64,000 nucleotides of DNA from Aliiroseovarius pelagivivens. Its GTDB lineage: Bacteria > Pseudomonadota > Alphaproteobacteria > Rhodobacterales > Rhodobacteraceae. A program made the translations under genes and the position numbers. Of this stretch, positions 1 through 7,641 are shown piece by piece. The stretch lies in the NCBI RefSeq assembly GCF_900302485.1, contig NZ_OMOI01000001.1, positions 1,860,001 to 1,924,000 of the forward strand, given 5' to 3'. The notes beneath the pieces were generated by a model, which saw only the letters and a list, made by a program, of their open reading frames with translations, did no database searches and was not told where the DNA came from. The stretch's first letter is position 1. Every line of letters begins with the position of its first letter.

Positions 1-490
1 CGGCCGAGGCATATACCACCATCACGATCGACGGCGGGATCAGAATGCCCAACGTACCTGCGTTACAGATAACACCTGCGGCGAAATCCTTGGTGTAGCC
101 CACCTGACGCATCGCCGCGATGACGATTGTCCCGATGGCAACAACGGTTGCAGGGGATGAGCCCGAAAGTGCGGCAAACAGCATACAGGCAAAGACGCCT
201 GCAATCGCCAGACCGCCCCGGAAGTGCCCCACACAGGCGATCGAGAAGCGGATGATCCGTGCCGCCACGCCGCCCGTCGACATGAACGACGACGCCAGAA
301 TGAAGAACGGGATCGCAAGCAGTGTGTAGTGCCCGGCCTGCGCCTGATAGAAACTCTGCGCGACCGAGGCCAGCGACGTTTCCGAGAAGAGCAGAAGAAA
401 GGTGATCGAGCTCATGCCTAGCGCAACCGCGATCGGCACGCCGATCATCAGAAGGCCAATGACCATGGCAAATAGGAATACGACGTCCAT
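1..490 (-). CDS. dctM: TRAP transporter large permease DctM (partial, C-terminus beyond the left edge)
   Basis: Membrane permease subunit of a tripartite ATP-independent periplasmic (TRAP) transporter; this subunit carries the ion-coupled translocation path in the inner membrane. Translated from the ATG at 488-490 it begins MDVVFLFAMVIGLLMIGVPI and stays open to the window edge for about 163 residues. It contains several hydrophobic segments and the typical DctM stretches LLAIPFFILASSFM, LSGSSPATVVAIGT and GTLGILIPPSIVMVVY. The start lies 3 nt after the dctQ stop. It is the last gene of a dctB-dctD-dctP-dctQ-dctM cassette on this strand. The family is certain. The substrate is probably a C4-dicarboxylate or a related organic acid, which cannot be read from the sequence. 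Confidence 0.93.
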   Translation of the reverse strand, partial: MDVVFLFAMVIGLLMIGVPIAVALGMSSITFLLLFSETSLASVAQSFYQAQAGHYTLLAIPFFILASSFMSTGGVAARIIRFSIACVGHFRGGLAIAGVFACMLFAALSGSSPATVVAIGTIVIAAMRQVGYTKDFAAGVICNAGTLGILIPPSIVMVVYASA

Positions 491-493
491 GGG

Positions 494-1153
494 TTACTCC
501 TCCCACTGATGGTCTTTGAGCTGGTCGATCTCGTCCTCGACCTCGTGGCTTACGATCAGGGCGTCCTGCTGGCCGCGCCAGATGCGCATTGTGGCTTGCA
601 GGAACCTGAACAGAAGCAACCCGACCCCGACGGGCAGAATGGTATAGGGGACGACGCGGGGCAGCTTGTCATAGGTCTCGCCCTGATTGATCAACCCCTC
701 CAGAAAGCGCAGGATTTCAGGCATCGGCACCTGATCGGTGATGTACCACGCCTGATCGCGGGTCTTTTCGAAGCCGGTGGGGAACCAACGGCCCGACGTC
801 CGGTCAAGGGCGGCATAGGGTGCCCAATAATCCCAAGCGCCTTTCATCAGCAGGAATGCATACACGATGCAGACTGCGGCAGCGATCAGCGCGACAATCC
901 TACGGGTGCGCGACGGCAGCATGTTGGTCAATGCGTCCACTCCAAGGTGGGCCGTGACCTTTACGCCGTAGCTCACACCGAACAGCACTAGCCAAGCGAA
1001 CAGGATCAGAGTGACTTCAAGCCCCCAGATGATCGCGCTGTTAAAGACATAGCGCAGGACGACGTTTACGAAAGTGATCATCACCATCAGGCCAAGAAGC
1101 AGCGAGATGACCGTTTCCTCGAAGCCTTTGGTGTTATGTGTTGTGGAACTCAT
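494..1153 (-). CDS. dctQ: TRAP transporter small permease DctQ
   Basis: Four-helix small membrane subunit (219 aa) of the TRAP transporter, which bridges the DctP binding protein and DctM. Hydrophobic segments lie near residues 14-38, 42-62, 86-107 and 165-185. The start is placed at the ATG beginning MSSTTHN (1151-1153), because GAGAGGAACC stands just upstream; a longer reading from 1201 would lack a ribosome site and add a basic, non-conserved leader. It is larger than the minimal DctQ (about 160-180 aa) because of an insert between helices 3 and 4 (around residues 108-160), also seen in some roseobacter paralogs. It lies between dctP and dctM. Confidence 0.9.
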   Translation of the reverse strand: MSSTTHNTKGFEETVISLLLGLMVMITFVNVVLRYVFNSAIIWGLEVTLILFAWLVLFGVSYGVKVTAHLGVDALTNMLPSRTRRIVALIAAAVCIVYAFLLMKGAWDYWAPYAALDRTSGRWFPTGFEKTRDQAWYITDQVPMPEILRFLEGLINQGETYDKLPRVVPYTILPVGVGLLLFRFLQATMRIWRGQQDALIVSHEVEDEIDQLKDHQWEE

Positions 1154-1230
1154 GGTGGTTCCTCTCCATGAGGTTGGGCCGCGCAGCGCAGAACGGATCA
1201 CGTCTGGCCGGGCCGGGGATAAGTGGTGTC

Positions 1231-1252
1231 GGGGCAGACCAAAGCCTGCCCC
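1231..1252 (-). repeat. Stem-loop between dctP and dctQ
   Basis: GGGGCAG (1231-1237) and CTGCCCC (1246-1252) form a 7-bp stem with an 8-nt loop in the 110-nt gap after dctP. No T-run follows on the minus strand, so it looks more like a 3'-end stabiliser of the binding-protein mRNA than a terminator. The second dct cassette has a stronger stem-loop at the same place (31293-31319). Confidence 0.5.
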
Positions 1253-1263
1253 AACCGAAAAGC

Positions 1264-2265
1264 TTAGTGCATTCCGTTGATTTTCTGAGCTTCTGCGATG
1301 TTCTCGGCGCCTACATCAGCTTCAAACTGAGCCCATACCGGCTTCATTGCTTCCAGCCACGCTGCGCGCTGCTCGTCGGTCAGCTGGCGCACGACGCCGC
1401 CGGCGTCAATAACGGCTTGTTTCGAGGCTTCGTTCACGGCGAAAGCTTCGCTGTTACGGAAGGCTGTGACCTCATCCACGATGGTGGCCAACTGGTCACG
1501 CACGTCTGCGGGCAGACCGTCCCACCAGTCAACATTGGTCACGACCATATAGTCCAGCAGACCGTGGTTGGTTTCGGTCACACCGTCCTGAACTTCGAAG
1601 AACTTCTTGCCGTAGATGTTCGACCAGGTGTTTTCCTGACCGTCCACAACTTTCTGCTGCAGCGCACCGTAGACTTCCGAGAAGGCCATCGGCTGCGGCG
1701 ATGCACCCAGCGCTTCCATCTGGGCAACCAGCACGTCCGACGTCTGAACGCGGAACTTCAGGCCAGCAGCATCGGTCGGCAGCTCAAGCGGTTTGTTGGC
1801 CGAGAACTGCTTCAGGCCGTTGTGCCAGAAACCCAGACCCAAAAGGCCACGGCGGGTCATCGACTCTTTCATCGCCTGACCGGTTTCCGACTGTTGGAAT
1901 GCATCCACAGCGTCCATGTTCTTGAACATGAAGGGCAGATCGAAGATGCGGAACTGTTTGGTGAAGGCTTCGAACTTCGACAGCGACGGCGCAGCCAACT
2001 GAACGTCGCCTTGCAGCATCGCTTCCAGAACCTGATTGTCGTTATACAGGGTCGAGTTCGGGTAAACCTCCATACAGGCTTTGCCGTTCATTTCGTCATT
2101 CACACGCTGTTCCAGCAGCGACGCGGCAATCCCTTTGGGGTGCTTGTCAGTGTTGGTAACGTGGCTGAACTTGATGACAATCTCGCCATCGTCACAGGCA
2201 GCTTGAGCGGTGGTGACAGACGCAGCGATGGCAATGGCCGAGGCCGCAATGGTCAGGAATTTCAT
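1264..2265 (-). CDS. dctP: TRAP transporter solute-binding protein DctP
   Basis: Periplasmic substrate-binding subunit, 333 aa. The N-terminus MKFLTIAASAIAIAASVTTA followed by QAAC is a clear Sec signal peptide, cleaved near residue 22-23. The mature part has DctP-family landmarks: KFSHVTNTDKHPKG, the lobe-2 stretch GLKFRVQTSDVLVAQMEALG with the conserved ligand-carboxylate arginine (KFRVQ), and the hinge motif EVYGALQQKVVDGQEN. GGGAGG lies just upstream of the start. It is the first transporter gene after dctBD, separated by a 232-nt gap that holds the palindrome at 2479-2496. It probably binds a C4-dicarboxylate or related acid. Confidence 0.92.
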   Translation of the reverse strand: MKFLTIAASAIAIAASVTTAQAACDDGEIVIKFSHVTNTDKHPKGIAASLLEQRVNDEMNGKACMEVYPNSTLYNDNQVLEAMLQGDVQLAAPSLSKFEAFTKQFRIFDLPFMFKNMDAVDAFQQSETGQAMKESMTRRGLLGLGFWHNGLKQFSANKPLELPTDAAGLKFRVQTSDVLVAQMEALGASPQPMAFSEVYGALQQKVVDGQENTWSNIYGKKFFEVQDGVTETNHGLLDYMVVTNVDWWDGLPADVRDQLATIVDEVTAFRNSEAFAVNEASKQAVIDAGGVVRQLTDEQRAAWLEAMKPVWAQFEADVGAENIAEAQKINGMH

Positions 2266-2478
2266 TTGGTGTCCTCCCAGACAGATAGAAAGCGCCCCAA
2301 ATCGGGCGACTGCCTTATTGGGTCACGGCTTTGTAACGTCGCCAAGGGGAACAGGGAAGATCACAGGAATTGTGAGTTTTATCGTTTATTTACAAAATAT
2401 TGGCATTTTTCTTGCTGACAACATAGCCGCATTGCAACCGCGGCATGGGCGAAAAATCACACAGCAGACCACGGGGTT

Positions 2479-2496
2479 TGTGCGGAAATCCGCACA
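2479..2496. promoter_or_regulatory. Palindrome between dctD and dctP, candidate DctD operator
   Basis: TGTGCGGAAATCCGCACA is a perfect dyad with 8-bp arms and a 2-nt centre. It sits 1 nt past the dctD stop codon and about 210 nt upstream of dctP. Read in the direction of transcription, its core TGCGGATTTCCGCA is identical to the core at 30161-30182 in the second dct cassette. The 2-nt centre argues against an RNA hairpin and for a dimer-binding DNA site. Confidence 0.6.
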
Positions 2497-2497
2497 G

Positions 2498-3739
2498 TCA
2501 GCCGCGAAACGCCTCGGGCCGAATCCCGTGTCGCGCCAACTTGTCGTAGAATGTTTTTCGGGGCAGCTTCAGTTCCTTTGCCGCCGCGCTTGCACCACCG
2601 CCATGGCGCTTCAGGGCATCCATCAGAAGCGACCGCTCGACCTGCGCCAGTTGCTCGGCCAACCCCAGCCCTGCGTCATCTTGAGGGCTGTCCATCTGTC
2701 CCAGACCAAGCCCCATAGAAAAGCGCATGGCAGCATTCATCAAGGCACGCGCATTGCCCGGCCAGTCCTGCGCCATAAGCTGTGCGATCGCATCTTGGCC
2801 GATCTCGGGTGGGGTCAGTGCCGCTTGTTCGGATGAGATCGAAACATAGTGCCGGAACAAGAGTGGGATATCCTCTTTCCGTTCGCGCAGCGCCGGAATG
2901 CGGATTCGCAACAGGTCCAGTTTATAAAAGAGATCCGCATTGAAACGGTCGGCTTGATGCTCGACTTCGAGGTCCCGATAGCTGCCTGCGACCATGCGCC
3001 AGTTACCCGGCTGATCCAACAAATCCAGCAGCCTGTATTGCACGCCAGCCTCCAGCGCGCCGACCTCGTCCAAAAACAAGGTGCCGCCCTCGGCTCGGTC
3101 CACGCCAGCCAGAAGATCTTCCGCGCCAAGTCCCGCCGCAGCCAGTTTAACAAAGGGCCGCGTCGCATCGCCGGACAGAAGGTGCAGAACTTCGGCAATC
3201 TTAGACGTTCCCGAGCCCGGCTCACCGCAAATCAAGACCTCGGCATTGGTGGCAGCGGCAGCCCGAACCTGCGCGCGCAGCTCTTCCGCCAGCCCACTTT
3301 CCCCGATTAAAAGTCGCGCTGCTGCGTCTCCGGTTTGTGCTTTGGCCCGAAGGGCACGGTTTTCAAGCACAAGGGCTCTGGTTTGAAGCGCCCGCCCCAC
3401 CACCGACAGCAATGTATTGGGATCGCAGGGCTTCTCTAGAAAATCAAACGCGCCTTCGGTCATCCCGCGCACAGCCGTCGGGATGTCCCCCTCTCCGGTC
3501 AACAGTATGACGGGCAAATCCGGGTCGACAGCTTGCGCCTGCTGCAGCAGCGCAAAGCCGTCCTTGCCGGGCATACGAATATCCGACAACACCACCCCCG
3601 GAAATCCCGCGAGAAGATGATCCTTCGCCTCGACATAGCTGCCCGCAGCAATCACGGTCAGGCCGTCCAGCTCAAGCGTTTGGCCCAATGCCTCGCGCAC
3701 CATCATGTCGTCATCGACCAACAAAACGGTCCGGGTCAT
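2498..3739 (-). CDS. dctD: DctD-like response regulator with degenerate AAA+ domain and no GAFTGA loop
   Basis: Cytoplasmic response regulator (413 aa) paired with the upstream kinase. The receiver domain (about 1-120) has VDDD, phospho-acceptor Asp in VVLSDIRMPG and Lys in FDFLEKP. The AAA+ part (about 140-365) has Walker B GGTLFLDEV near residue 217, but Walker A reads GEPGSGTSK, lacking the usual GKE lysine, and the segment between Walker A and B is about 16 residues short with no GAFTGA. A Fis-type helix-turn-helix ends the protein (AAKELKLPRKTFYDKLARHG). The start MTRTVLLVDDD overlaps the kinase stop by ATGA and has GGAGGG upstream. It probably activates or represses dctPQM by simple DNA binding rather than through sigma-54. 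Confidence 0.9.
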   Translation of the reverse strand: MTRTVLLVDDDMMVREALGQTLELDGLTVIAAGSYVEAKDHLLAGFPGVVLSDIRMPGKDGFALLQQAQAVDPDLPVILLTGEGDIPTAVRGMTEGAFDFLEKPCDPNTLLSVVGRALQTRALVLENRALRAKAQTGDAAARLLIGESGLAEELRAQVRAAAATNAEVLICGEPGSGTSKIAEVLHLLSGDATRPFVKLAAAGLGAEDLLAGVDRAEGGTLFLDEVGALEAGVQYRLLDLLDQPGNWRMVAGSYRDLEVEHQADRFNADLFYKLDLLRIRIPALRERKEDIPLLFRHYVSISSEQAALTPPEIGQDAIAQLMAQDWPGNARALMNAAMRFSMGLGLGQMDSPQDDAGLGLAEQLAQVERSLLMDALKRHGGGASAAAKELKLPRKTFYDKLARHGIRPEAFRG

Positions 3740-5478
3740 TCCGTATCCCTCCAGTATGGCAGTTCGACAGTAAACATCGCCCCGTTTTCGCAATTTCGGC
3801 CGCGTATGTCGCCCCCGAAGCTTTGCACAAGCCCATACGAGATTGACAGTCCCAGCCCCATGCCCTCCTCGCCCACTTGCTTGGTCGAGAAGAACGGCTC
3901 AAAGATCCGGTCTGCGTCTTCAATGCCCGGCCCGGTATCGCGTACGGTCACCGACAGTGTTTTTCCATCGTTGATCACGATCCGAATATGGCGATCATCC
4001 TGTTCCATCATCGCGTCTGCAGCGTTGTTGATCAGGTTTACAAAGACCTGAGACAATCGCACCTCGCCCGCCTTGGCAAAAACCGGTTCGGACGGCGGCG
4101 TCCAGTCCAGCGTGATCCGATCTGCCTTCAACCGAGGCTCCGTCAACTCTACGGCTGTCGACACCACATGCCCCAGATCGACCTTGCCCATCGGTTCGTT
4201 TTCGTTGCGCGCAAAGGCGCGCAGGTTCTTGATGATCCGCCCCATGCGATGGGCCAGCTCGGAAATTCGCGTCAGGTTCTGCCCGGCCTGCTCCCCCTGC
4301 CCGCGTTCCAGAAACAGCGTGGCATTCTCGGAAAAGCTGCGGATAGCCATCAGCGGCTGATTTAGCTCGTGACTGATGCCTGCCGACATTTGACCAAGCG
4401 CCGACAGCTTGCCCGCCTGCACCAAGTCATCCTGCGCTTTCTTCAACGCCGCCTCAGCTTCGCGCCGTTCCCGGTTTTCGCGCAGCAGGTCAACGTTTGC
4501 TTCTGAAAGCGCCTGAGTGCGTTCCGCCACACGTGCTTCAAGCCGGGCATTGGCCGCAGCTTCGATACGCAACCTTTCGTTCAAGGCGCGACGGCGTTCG
4601 CCCACCGCCAGAAGAAGCCCGCCAATCCCCAAACAAATCGCACCGGCAATGGCCGCCAACAGGGCCGCACTTCGTTCCGCCGGAGCGGTGTCCAACAGGA
4701 TCTCGCCGCTCAGCCCAACGGTGGACAGATCTCGGGTTAGATGCAGCGCGCGATCGGGAAGATAGGGCCCGGCCTCAACGGACCAAACCTCGTGCCCTGT
4801 CCAGTGGCTGGCGCTGCTGTTCAAGAACCGCTCGGCCGGACGGGCGACGCTGACCAAATCCAGCCGGTTCGATACAAAGACCCGTTCGCCATTCAGGGTG
4901 AAGAACAGCGCTGATGCGGTCGAGGGCCAGTTCTCTTCAAAATCCAAAAGGTTCGTGCGTGCGATGACCGCACCCTGCTGCTGTTCTCCCTCGCCCAACA
5001 CGGGCGCCGCAAAGGAAAACACACGGCGCAGGTTTCCGTTGCCCGCGGACTGAAACTCGGCTTCAGATCCCAAAGCGCCTGTGAGCGCGCGATGGATCAT
5101 CGGGCTTGCCGGGTCCAACTGCTGCCGGGTCTGATGGGACGCTGCCAGAACGCGCCCTGTGTGATTTACCAGTAAAAGCTGATGCGCGCCGGTCATGTCT
5201 GCCATCGCCCGAAGCAAATCATCCGCCGCCTGCGTGTTCTCGACCTCACCGCTCAACTGCGCCTGTAAAACAGGATGGCGCGCCAGTATGACGGCCAGTT
5301 CACGGTAGCGAAATAGGTGGCGCGTCAATTGGTCCGAGGCCAGCTCCAACTCGGACGAGGCTTGTTCGGACAGCGGTGTTAACGCCGCGCGCCACGCCAC
5401 CGCCCAGACCCCGGCACTGATAACCAGTGTCCCGAGAAGAAAGGGAAATATCCATTTCGTATGCAAAAACCGCAACAT
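3736..5478 (-). CDS. dctB: DctB-like sensor histidine kinase
   Basis: Inner-membrane sensor kinase (580 aa) for the adjacent DctD. A first membrane helix (about 9-30) is followed by a periplasmic sensing region of roughly 240 residues (double-Cache type expected in DctB), a second helix near 271-292, and a coiled coil (ERLRIEAAANARLEARVAER onward). The H-box is GISHELNQPLMAIRSF with His about 370, the N-box VFVNLINNAADAM, and the G-boxes RDTGPGIED and GMGLGLSISYGLVQ. It is the first gene of the minus-strand dct cassette. Its start is 58 bp from the divergent P450 gene. The ligand is presumably the transported acid. Confidence 0.9.
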   Translation of the reverse strand: MLRFLHTKWIFPFLLGTLVISAGVWAVAWRAALTPLSEQASSELELASDQLTRHLFRYRELAVILARHPVLQAQLSGEVENTQAADDLLRAMADMTGAHQLLLVNHTGRVLAASHQTRQQLDPASPMIHRALTGALGSEAEFQSAGNGNLRRVFSFAAPVLGEGEQQQGAVIARTNLLDFEENWPSTASALFFTLNGERVFVSNRLDLVSVARPAERFLNSSASHWTGHEVWSVEAGPYLPDRALHLTRDLSTVGLSGEILLDTAPAERSAALLAAIAGAICLGIGGLLLAVGERRRALNERLRIEAAANARLEARVAERTQALSEANVDLLRENRERREAEAALKKAQDDLVQAGKLSALGQMSAGISHELNQPLMAIRSFSENATLFLERGQGEQAGQNLTRISELAHRMGRIIKNLRAFARNENEPMGKVDLGHVVSTAVELTEPRLKADRITLDWTPPSEPVFAKAGEVRLSQVFVNLINNAADAMMEQDDRHIRIVINDGKTLSVTVRDTGPGIEDADRIFEPFFSTKQVGEEGMGLGLSISYGLVQSFGGDIRGRNCENGAMFTVELPYWRDTE

Positions 5479-5536
5479 GACGGCAGCATAAGAAGCAGCT
5501 CTTGCATTGACCAGTCGCTTTAAGGAACATGCGCGT

Positions 5537-6712
5537 ATGAAGCGATTGCACCAGTCCCCGACGGATCCCGAGTTTATCCAGAACCCCTATGCCTTTTATG
5601 ACCGCGCCCGCGCGGAAGGCGACTTGTTCTTCTGGGAAGATTACGCCCTGCCCATGGCGGTCAGCTTTCGCGCCGTCAACGCGTTGCTCAGGGATCGCCG
5701 GTTCGGGCGCGAGCCCGTCAAACCACGGCAATTCCCCGACCATCTGGCCCCGTTCTATGCCGTCGAGGCGCACTCGATGCTGGAACTGGAAGCCCCCCGC
5801 CACACGCGCCTGCGCAAGCTGGTTCTACGCGCCTTCACCTCGCGCCGGATCGCCGCGCTTGGACCCGAAATCGAGGCCCTGACGCATGAACTGATAGACG
5901 CCTTTCCGGACAGCGAGTTTGACCTTCTGCCCGCCTTCGCCACCCGTATTCCAGTGATCATCATCTGCCGCCTTCTGGGCGTACCCGAGGATCGCGCCGA
6001 TGACCTGTTGCGCTGGTCCAACGCCATGGTTTCGATGTATCAAGCCCGCCGCACTCGCGCGATCGAGGACGACGCGATTGCCGCAACCGAGGCCTTCGTC
6101 GCCTTCATGCGCGACTATGTGGACGAGCGGCGCGGAGACCCGCGCGACGACCTGATCACCGAATTGATTCAAGCCGAAGAAGAAGGTGAAAAGCTATCCG
6201 CGGACGAGCTGATTTCGACCTGTATCCTGCTTTTGAATGCAGGGCACGAAGCCACCGTGCACGCCATGGCCATCGCGGTGAAAACCCTGCTGGAACAAGA
6301 GGTTCCAACAGAAGCCCTGTCACCCGACGCCATTGATGCGACGATCGAGGAAACCCTGCGCTTCGACCCGCCGCTGCATATGTTCACGCGCCATGTTTAT
6401 GAAGATACAACGCTTTACGGGCACGAGTTCAAGCGCGGGGACGAGATCGGATTGCTTCTGGGTGCGGCCAACCGCGACCCGGACATGTGGGACGATCCAA
6501 ACGCGTTCGATTCAGCCCGACGGATCAAGCCAAACACCGCCTTCGGAGCTGGTGCGCACTTCTGCATCGGCGCGCCGCTGGCCCGGCTGGAACTGAAATA
6601 CGCCCTACCAATTCTGTTTGATCGCTGCCCGAACCTGAGCATTTCCGAGCCACCAAAATACGGAAATGTCTATCATTTCCACGGGTTAGAACGATTGATC
6701 GTTCGCGTGTGA
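5537..6712 (+). CDS. Cytochrome P450
   Basis: Soluble class I bacterial P450 monooxygenase (391 aa). The heme-thiolate loop is FGAGAHFCIGAPLARLELK with Cys about 343; the K-helix ExxR is EETLR. The I-helix reads LLNAGHEATVHAMA, where Ala takes the place of the usual oxygen-activating Thr, as in P450eryF-type enzymes. The start is the ATG at 5537 (MKRLHQSPTDPEF) because TAAGGAA lies 9 nt upstream; the earlier ATG at 5507 would overlap the promoter shared with dctB. No ferredoxin or reductase gene is adjacent, so its electron partner and substrate are unknown. It ends directly against the convergent Lrp-type gene. Confidence 0.92.
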   Translation: MKRLHQSPTDPEFIQNPYAFYDRARAEGDLFFWEDYALPMAVSFRAVNALLRDRRFGREPVKPRQFPDHLAPFYAVEAHSMLELEAPRHTRLRKLVLRAFTSRRIAALGPEIEALTHELIDAFPDSEFDLLPAFATRIPVIIICRLLGVPEDRADDLLRWSNAMVSMYQARRTRAIEDDAIAATEAFVAFMRDYVDERRGDPRDDLITELIQAEEEGEKLSADELISTCILLLNAGHEATVHAMAIAVKTLLEQEVPTEALSPDAIDATIEETLRFDPPLHMFTRHVYEDTTLYGHEFKRGDEIGLLLGAANRDPDMWDDPNAFDSARRIKPNTAFGAGAHFCIGAPLARLELKYALPILFDRCPNLSISEPPKYGNVYHFHGLERLIVRV

Positions 6713-7174
6713 TCAGATCGGCAATTCGGTCGAGAACTTGATTTCTTCCATCGACAAAAGCGCAGTGACGTTGAAAATGCGTACTTCAGAAATCAACGCT
6801 TGATAGAACACGTCATAGGCGCGCGCGTTTTCCACGCGGACCTTCAGGATATAGTCGATCTCGCCTGCAAGGCGGTGGGCCTCCATCACCTCGGGACGTG
6901 CGCGAAGGGCCGCCAGGAATTTGTCCTGCCAATCGGCCTCGTGCTCGGAGGTGCGGATCAGAACGAAGAAACAGGCCTCAAAACCAAGGCTTTCGGCATC
7001 CATCACCATGGTGTTCTGCCCGATCACCCCGTTTTCGCGCATTTTGCGAATCCGGTTCCAGACCGGGGTCTTTGACGACCCCACTTTCTTGGCAATCACA
7101 TCCAAGGACTGCCCCGCATCGCGCTGAAGCTCACGCAGGATTTTCCGGTCGATCTCATCCAGCCGAACAGACAT
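6713..7174 (-). CDS. Lrp/AsnC-family transcriptional regulator
   Basis: DNA-binding regulator of 153 aa with an N-terminal helix-turn-helix (LDEIDRKILRELQRDAGQSL through SKTPVWNRIRKMRENGVI) and a C-terminal RAM/AsnC ligand-binding and oligomerisation domain (RPEVMEAHRLAGEIDYILKV). The start MSVRLDEID was chosen because it matches the usual Lrp N-terminus; the reading from 7234 adds a charged, atypical extension. It is divergent from the sulfite/APS reduction operon. Its position suggests control of sulfur assimilation, possibly in response to an amino acid such as cysteine; this is inferred from neighbourhood only. Confidence 0.88.
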   Translation of the reverse strand: MSVRLDEIDRKILRELQRDAGQSLDVIAKKVGSSKTPVWNRIRKMRENGVIGQNTMVMDAESLGFEACFFVLIRTSEHEADWQDKFLAALRARPEVMEAHRLAGEIDYILKVRVENARAYDVFYQALISEVRIFNVTALLSMEEIKFSTELPI

Positions 7175-7241
7175 TCCGCTTTTTCCCTTCTTCTGGTCCG
7201 AGCGTTCCAATTGGCGCACAAACCGAAACAACATTCCTTAT

Positions 7242-7262
7242 TTCCCGCGACACCTCGCGGAA
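7242..7262. promoter_or_regulatory. Inverted repeat in the lrp / cys-operon intergenic region
   Basis: TTCCCGCGA (7242-7250) and TCGCGGAA (7255-7262) form an imperfect dyad between the divergent Lrp-type regulator and the DUF2849-cysI operon. It is a candidate binding site for that regulator. The match is short, so this is tentative. Confidence 0.35.
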
Positions 7263-7314
7263 TAGTGGGAAAATGTCCTATATAGAGCCAGAACGCAACC
7301 GGAAAGGACATACC

Positions 7315-7641
7315 ATGCCCCGCCCATTCACACCCAAAGTCGTAACCGCTAACGATCTGATCGAAGGCGACGTAATCTATATGGCCCGCAATGGGTCATG
7401 GGTGCGCGATATGTGTATGGCCTGGTTGATCGAGGACGAGGCCGAGGCCGGCACCCAACTGGCACGCGCCACAACCGAACCCGGCGTGGCCGTTGGGCCC
7501 TATCTGGCAGATGCCGCCGCAGGCCCGATCGGCCCGATCCCCACCCATTTCCGCGAAACGTTCCGTGCCACCGGCCCGTCGAACCGCTTCCACGGCAAAC
7601 AGACAGAGCAATCGGCATCGGAGGCCGTGGTCAATGTATGA
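7315..7641 (+). CDS. DUF2849 family protein, first gene of the cys operon
   Basis: Small soluble protein (108 aa) beginning MPRPFTPKVVTANDLIEGDV, characteristic of the DUF2849 family. That family is found in alphaproteobacteria next to assimilatory sulfite reductase and has no established function. GGAAAGGA lies 6 nt upstream of the start. The last 8 nt overlap the cysI start, implying translational coupling. The C-terminal 25 residues are polar and probably disordered. Related organisms often have a siroheme synthase gene (cysG) just upstream; it is absent here. A role in assembling or delivering siroheme or electrons to CysI is a guess from context. Confidence 0.85.
   Translation: MPRPFTPKVVTANDLIEGDVIYMARNGSWVRDMCMAWLIEDEAEAGTQLARATTEPGVAVGPYLADAAAGPIGPIPTHFRETFRATGPSNRFHGKQTEQSASEAVVNV

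Noticed and set aside
2401-2416. TGGCATTTTTCTTGCT, a good match to a sigma-54 -24/-12 promoter
   Set aside because: It points on the plus strand into the 3' end of dctD, away from dctP, and the linked DctD lacks GAFTGA. Most likely chance in an AT-rich gap.
1138-2418. Long open frame on the plus strand opposite dctP
   Set aside because: It is antisense to a well-supported gene with signal peptide and family motifs; its protein shows no known family and no ribosome site.
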